64,000 nt of DNA, from contig NZ_CP147505.1 of NCBI RefSeq assembly GCF_037201915.1, positions 1,054,001 to 1,118,000 on the forward strand, read 5' to 3'. The translations under genes were made by a program, and so were the position numbers. Shown piece after piece: positions 60,591 through 64,000 of this stretch. The notes under the pieces are model-generated. The model was not told the DNA's origin and ran no database searches. It saw only the letters and a program-made list of their open reading frames with translations. Within the stretch, counting starts at the first letter, position 1. Every line of letters begins with the position of its first letter. This stretch comes from Haloplanus sp. CK5-1. Lineage in GTDB: Archaea; Halobacteriota; Halobacteria; Halobacteriales; Haloferacaceae.

Positions 60591-61982
60591 CTACCCGTCC
60601 TCTATCTCCACCGTGGTCACCGACACGTGGAGGTACAGGACTCGCGGTTCCCCGCTCCCGACGTCGAGTTCGACGTCCTGGACGCGCGAATCGTGGTCGA
60701 AGTCGTTTGCCGGCTGTCCGTTGATGTCGACGTTTCCACCGACTAGGCCGCCGGTTATCGTCCCCTTTCCGTTGAGGTCGACCTCCGATTCGGGGGCGTA
60801 GAGCAATCCGACGAAGACGGCGTTACCGTCCATGTCGACCTCTCCCGAGGAGTGGACGAGAACCCGGAGATCCCCGGGGTTTCCGCCCGCGTTGGCCTCG
60901 CCGAAGGCGGCGTCGTCTCTGACGTAGACGGTGACGTTGTTCGATCCGGTGATGTCGAGGCTGTCGGGGTCGAACGATCCGTTCACCACCAGACCGACGT
61001 TACCGCCGCTCGTATCGACCGTGATGTCGTTGTCGACGTCGCTCTCGGTGTAGTAGGTACCCGCGTCGTCGACGTCGGTCGTCCAGCCCTCACAGCCGCC
61101 GCCCAGACAGTCGTCGATTCGGCTTTCGATCCGTCCGTCGGCTGACGGGTAGTCGGTCCCCGTCTCGGAGGGCGTCGGCGGATCACCGCCGTTGGCCGTG
61201 ATGCTACCACCGGTCGACGCGAGGATGTTGTCGAACTCGCCTTTGAACGGCGTGATCAACTCGATGGTCGCGCTCTCGTTCGCGTGGTCGTAGGTGACGT
61301 TCCCGCTGGTTCGTTCCTCGAAGTAGGTACCCCACGCTCGGTAGTAGTCACTCTGTACGGTCACGTGAACTCTGCCCTTGGTCAGTGGATTCGACCGCGT
61401 CGCGTTCGGGAACTCGCCGGCGGTCTCGTTTCGCTGGACGATCCGGACCGACCGACCCGAGATTCCGTCGCTCTCGACCCGGACCAGCGGCAGCGTGAGC
61501 GTCCCCCGCTGGTAGTGGAATTCGGGGGGAGAGACCATCGTGCTTCCGTTGCCGTCCCGCCGCCAGACGCCACCGCCTTGGTAGGCGAGCGTCGTCTGCC
61601 CGCGCTCGTAGGTCACCGTCCCCAGCTGTTCGTCTAGGATGGTCTCGTTGCCGTTCGTCCCGTTGACGATACGGACGATCATCCGTCCCGAGTCCTCGTC
61701 GACGGCCGTGGTTCCCCGCCCGGTCCGGCCGAAGTCGACACGCTGGGTGTCCGAGGAACCGTGGGCGACCAGACTCGTCTTCGAGTCCAACTGCGTCATC
61801 GCGTGTTCCGCCTTCCCGACGTCGACGGACGCCGTCGCGTCGTCGATAGCGCTCGCGCCGAACATCAAAACTGTCCCGCCGCCGACGACCGTGAGCGCCA
61901 CGAGGAGCAACACGGCGAGTGTCTCCGACTGACCGGTCCGGTCGCGTCCGAACCGGTCCAGCGGCGGGCGTGGCATCGACAT
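60591..61982 (-). CDS. Pilin-like exported protein with repetitive C-terminal domain, opposite strand
   Basis: A 463-residue protein on the opposite strand, tail to tail with locus 2. N-terminus GRDRTGQSETLAVLLLVALTVVGGG is a prepilin-type helix. The C-terminal half (about residues 300-440) is made of short Gly/Asn/Asp-rich strands such as GNAVFVGLLYAPESEVDLNG and TITGGLVGGNVDING, which look like rungs of a beta-helix, as in bactofilin or DUF7305-type proteins. A Cys pair lies at DDCLGGGC. It has a strong TATA box at 62005-62015. Probably a partner or alternative subunit of the same system. Confidence 0.75.
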   Translation of the reverse strand: MSMPRPPLDRFGRDRTGQSETLAVLLLVALTVVGGGTVLMFGASAIDDATASVDVGKAEHAMTQLDSKTSLVAHGSSDTQRVDFGRTGRGTTAVDEDSGRMIVRIVNGTNGNETILDEQLGTVTYERGQTTLAYQGGGVWRRDGNGSTMVSPPEFHYQRGTLTLPLVRVESDGISGRSVRIVQRNETAGEFPNATRSNPLTKGRVHVTVQSDYYRAWGTYFEERTSGNVTYDHANESATIELITPFKGEFDNILASTGGSITANGGDPPTPSETGTDYPSADGRIESRIDDCLGGGCEGWTTDVDDAGTYYTESDVDNDITVDTSGGNVGLVVNGSFDPDSLDITGSNNVTVYVRDDAAFGEANAGGNPGDLRVLVHSSGEVDMDGNAVFVGLLYAPESEVDLNGKGTITGGLVGGNVDINGQPANDFDHDSRVQDVELDVGSGEPRVLYLHVSVTTVEIEDG

Positions 61983-62004
61983 TCGGCGGAAGTAGGCGGC
62001 GAGC

Positions 62005-62015
62005 GTATTAAAAAC
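62005..62015 (-). promoter_or_regulatory. TATA box for the gene at 60591-61982
   Basis: On the minus strand GTTTTTAATAC lies 23-33 bases before the ATG at 61982, a strong leaderless promoter. Confidence 0.65.
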
Positions 62016-62123
62016 GGACGGCCGTTTCTCAACGGCGATACCGTCCGACGTCCGACGCAGTCCCGTTCCGGCCTCACCGGGTGCCGAGTCGTACGCGTCG
62101 CTCCGTGCTGCCGAGCGTCAGGT

Positions 62124-62130
62124 CTATACT
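62124..62130 (+). promoter_or_regulatory. TATA box for the FAD-linked oxidase gene
   Basis: CTATACT lies 23-29 bases before the ATG at 62153. Confidence 0.55.
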
Positions 62131-62152
62131 CGCTCCGGCGCTGGGTGGGTGC

Positions 62153-63547
62153 ATGCGACACGATACCACGTTCGTGGACGACCTCGGTCTCTCGGCCGAG
62201 CAAGTCTCGGTCACCGGCGCCGACCGGGAGCAGCGATCTCACGACTGGGGCACCGACCGCGCGGACGGCGTCCGTCCGGATGTGGTGATCTGGCCCGAGT
62301 CGACCGACGACGTGGCGACGGTCTTGCGCGCGGCGACCGAACGGGGCGTGCCCGTCACGCCCTACGCGGCCGGCACCAGTCTGGAGGGCAACGCCGTCCC
62401 CATCGACGGCGGTATCAGCCTCGACATGACCCGGATGGACGCCGTCCTGGACGTTCGTCCCGACGACCTGCAGGTGGACGTCCAGCCCGGAATCCTCGGC
62501 GACGACGTGAACGAGGCGGTGGCCACCCACGGACTCTTCCTCCCCTCGATGCCGGCCTCGGGGAAGATTTCGACCATCGGCGGGATGCTCGCCAACGACG
62601 CCAGCGGCATGAAGACGGTCAAATACGGCGAAGTGAGCGACTGGGTGCTCGAACTGGAGGTCGTCCTCCCGACGGGTGAGGTCATCACGACCGGGAGCAA
62701 GGCCGTCAAGACGTCGAGTGGCTACGACCTCGGCGACCTGATCGTCGGTAGCGAGGGCACCCTCGGGGTAATCACTCGTGCGACGCTCCAGTTGGCCGGC
62801 AGACCGCGGCAGATCCGCGGCGGGCGTGCCCACTTCGAGACGCTCGACGACGCGTCGGAGGCGGTGTTCGACGCCGTCCGCTCCGGCGTCGACGTGGCGA
62901 AGATCGAACTCATCGACCGGTTGAGCGCCGCCGTGTCGAACGCCCACCTCGACACCGACCTCCCGGACGTGCCGATGGTGTTCGTCGAGTTCCACGCCGA
63001 TCACGGGATCGACGAGGAGATCGAGTTCTGTCGCTCCGTGTTCGAGGCCCACGGAGTCACGCGGTTCGACGTTGCCGAGAACGACCGCGGCATGGCCGAC
63101 CTCTGGGCGGCACGGCGCGAACTGGCCGACGCGCTGGAACCGTACGACGACGACCTGTCGCCGCTCACGCCCGGCGACGTGACCGTCCCGATCAGCGAGT
63201 ATCCGGGGCTCATCCGCTACGTGAAAGAGCTGGCCGACGAGGAGGGGTTTCTCGTCCCCTGTTTCGGTCACGCCGGCGACGGCAACCTCCACTACTCGGT
63301 GCTGGTCGACCCCGACGACCCCGACGACGTGGCTCACGGCGAGGCGGTGTCGCGCCGGATCGTCGAGTACGCCATCGACCTCGGCGGGACGTCGACCGGG
63401 GAGCACGGCATCGGCCTCGGCAAGCAGGACTACCTCGCGGCGGAACACGGCGACGCGGCCGTCGACGCCATGCGATCGATCAAGCGCGCGCTCGACCCGG
63501 CGGGGATCATGAACCCCGGGAAGGTGTTCGACGGGCCGGAACCCTGA
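62153..63547 (+). CDS. FAD-linked oxidase (glycolate/D-lactate dehydrogenase type)
   Basis: A 464-residue flavoprotein of the GlcD/D-lactate dehydrogenase group. The FAD-binding PP-loop region is TPYAAGTSLEGNAVP, followed by ISTIGGMLANDASGMKTVKYG and VGSEGTLGVIT; the C-terminal cap has FGHAGDGNLHYSVLVDP and STGEHGIGLGK with the metal-binding His. Oxidises a 2-hydroxy acid, probably lactate or glycolate, in the cytoplasm. ATG 62153 with TATA 23-29 bases upstream. Confidence 0.92.
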   Translation: MRHDTTFVDDLGLSAEQVSVTGADREQRSHDWGTDRADGVRPDVVIWPESTDDVATVLRAATERGVPVTPYAAGTSLEGNAVPIDGGISLDMTRMDAVLDVRPDDLQVDVQPGILGDDVNEAVATHGLFLPSMPASGKISTIGGMLANDASGMKTVKYGEVSDWVLELEVVLPTGEVITTGSKAVKTSSGYDLGDLIVGSEGTLGVITRATLQLAGRPRQIRGGRAHFETLDDASEAVFDAVRSGVDVAKIELIDRLSAAVSNAHLDTDLPDVPMVFVEFHADHGIDEEIEFCRSVFEAHGVTRFDVAENDRGMADLWAARRELADALEPYDDDLSPLTPGDVTVPISEYPGLIRYVKELADEEGFLVPCFGHAGDGNLHYSVLVDPDDPDDVAHGEAVSRRIVEYAIDLGGTSTGEHGIGLGKQDYLAAEHGDAAVDAMRSIKRALDPAGIMNPGKVFDGPEP

Positions 63548-63556
63548 CCGTCGGAC

Positions 63557-63970
63557 TCACCCCGTGTTCGTATAGAGGTAACCGGTGACGATGGCCAGCA
63601 TCGCTTCGGCGACTTTGGAGATGACCGCCATCGGATTCAAGCTACCTCCCTGGTAGAACGCGTCGACGCCGAACCCCTGGAAGGCGAACAGGGCGACGAC
63701 CGTCGCGAGGGCATAGAGTGCGGCGACGAGGTACAGTTCCCGACGCCAGTAGCGGGTCAGGTAGATCGCGATCCCACCCAGAAAACCCAAACCGTTGAGG
63801 GCAAAGAGGATGGCCAGCGTCTGACTGAACCCGATCACCTGGGGGGACAGAAACAGGTGGATCACGCCCGTCACTGCCGCCAACACGACCGCCAGATAAC
63901 CGATCGGGTTCTGGGGGGGGCTCACTAACGATCCGCCACTGGCAGTCGCACTGGATTCCGCTCGTCCCAT
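63557..63970 (-). CDS. Small haloarchaeal membrane protein (DUF7475-like)
   Basis: A 137-residue protein with four membrane helices (YLAVVLAAVTGVIHLFLSPQVIG, LAILFALNGLGFLGGIAIYL, LYLVAALYALATVVALFAF, and a C-terminal MAVISKVAEAMLAIVTGYLY). Conserved in haloarchaea, function unknown. ATG 63970 is backed by a TATA box at 63992-64000. Tail to tail with the FAD oxidase. Confidence 0.8.
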   Translation of the reverse strand: MGRAESSATASGGSLVSPPQNPIGYLAVVLAAVTGVIHLFLSPQVIGFSQTLAILFALNGLGFLGGIAIYLTRYWRRELYLVAALYALATVVALFAFQGFGVDAFYQGGSLNPMAVISKVAEAMLAIVTGYLYTNTG

Positions 63971-63991
63971 ACCCCAGTATGTCAGATGCAT

Positions 63992-64000
63992 AGATAAAAT
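63992..64000 (-). promoter_or_regulatory. TATA box for the small membrane protein gene
   Basis: On the minus strand ATTTTATCT ends 22 bases before the ATG at 63970, the leaderless spacing; the window ends here. Confidence 0.55.

Noticed and set aside
1-64000. tRNA and rRNA genes
   Set aside because: No cloverleaf-compatible sequence with a TTCGAATC-type T-loop or rRNA core sequence was noticed in any spacer; a covariance search would settle it.

Overview
The window is chromosomal DNA from a halophilic archaeon (class Halobacteria). The evidence is very high GC, acidic and lysine-poor proteins, gene families restricted to haloarchaea, TATA boxes about 25-30 bases ahead of start codons (leaderless transcription), many GTG starts in 4-base GTGA/ATGA overlaps, and archaeal genes such as LonB, NadM, Trm56, Rnp4, CetZ and a thermosome. 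The genus cannot be fixed from the sequence. I found no rRNA, tRNA, CRISPR array or intact insertion sequence.

Layout. 0.001-4.3 kb: SAM hydroxide adenosyltransferase (cut by the window edge) and nadM, diverging from lonB and a CPBP protease, then an MGMT-like protein without its active-site cysteine. 4.3-9.3 kb: aromatic amino acid block trpC-trpB-trpA, then the two archaeal early-shikimate enzymes (ADH synthase and dehydroquinate synthase II), separated by a 36-bp near-perfect inverted repeat. 9.3-22.4 kb: housekeeping and conserved hypothetical genes (MBL hydrolase, Cys-cluster protein, TRAM protein, lipoprotein, radical SAM protein, Hsp20, Nudix, GpgS-like glycosyltransferase, aldo/keto reductase, DHH phosphoesterase).

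22.4-31.9 kb (minus strand): an eight-gene, tightly overlapping operon for a type IV pilus/Tad-like machine (coiled-coil protein, small membrane protein, secretion ATPase, platform protein, four exported or pilin-like proteins). These proteins contain almost no lysine. 32.0-44.8 kb: CetZ, a phosphodiesterase, HTH proteins, an SPFH protein, Trm56, an epimerase, two glycosyltransferases, RNase P component 4, a YhbY protein, an MscS channel, an HD hydrolase and a peroxiredoxin.

45.0-49.7 kb: tatA, then a gene-poor stretch with four consecutive strong hairpins (candidate structured RNA), a formamidase plus AmiS/UreI amide-channel operon, a tandem crcB fluoride-channel pair, and a decayed second formamidase. 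49.7-52.1 kb: a divergent thermosome subunit and a copper-protein-like lipoprotein with an unusual metal site. 52.2-62.0 kb: a second pilus-like locus with its own ATPase, platform and five pilin-like or exported proteins, plus a sixth pilin-like protein with a repetitive C-terminal half on the opposite strand. 62.1-64.0 kb: an FAD-linked oxidase and a small membrane protein.

The strongest candidates for undescribed biology are the two complete but quite different pilus-type machines about 20 kb apart, above all the lysine-depleted one, and the four-hairpin element next to the amide-utilisation genes.
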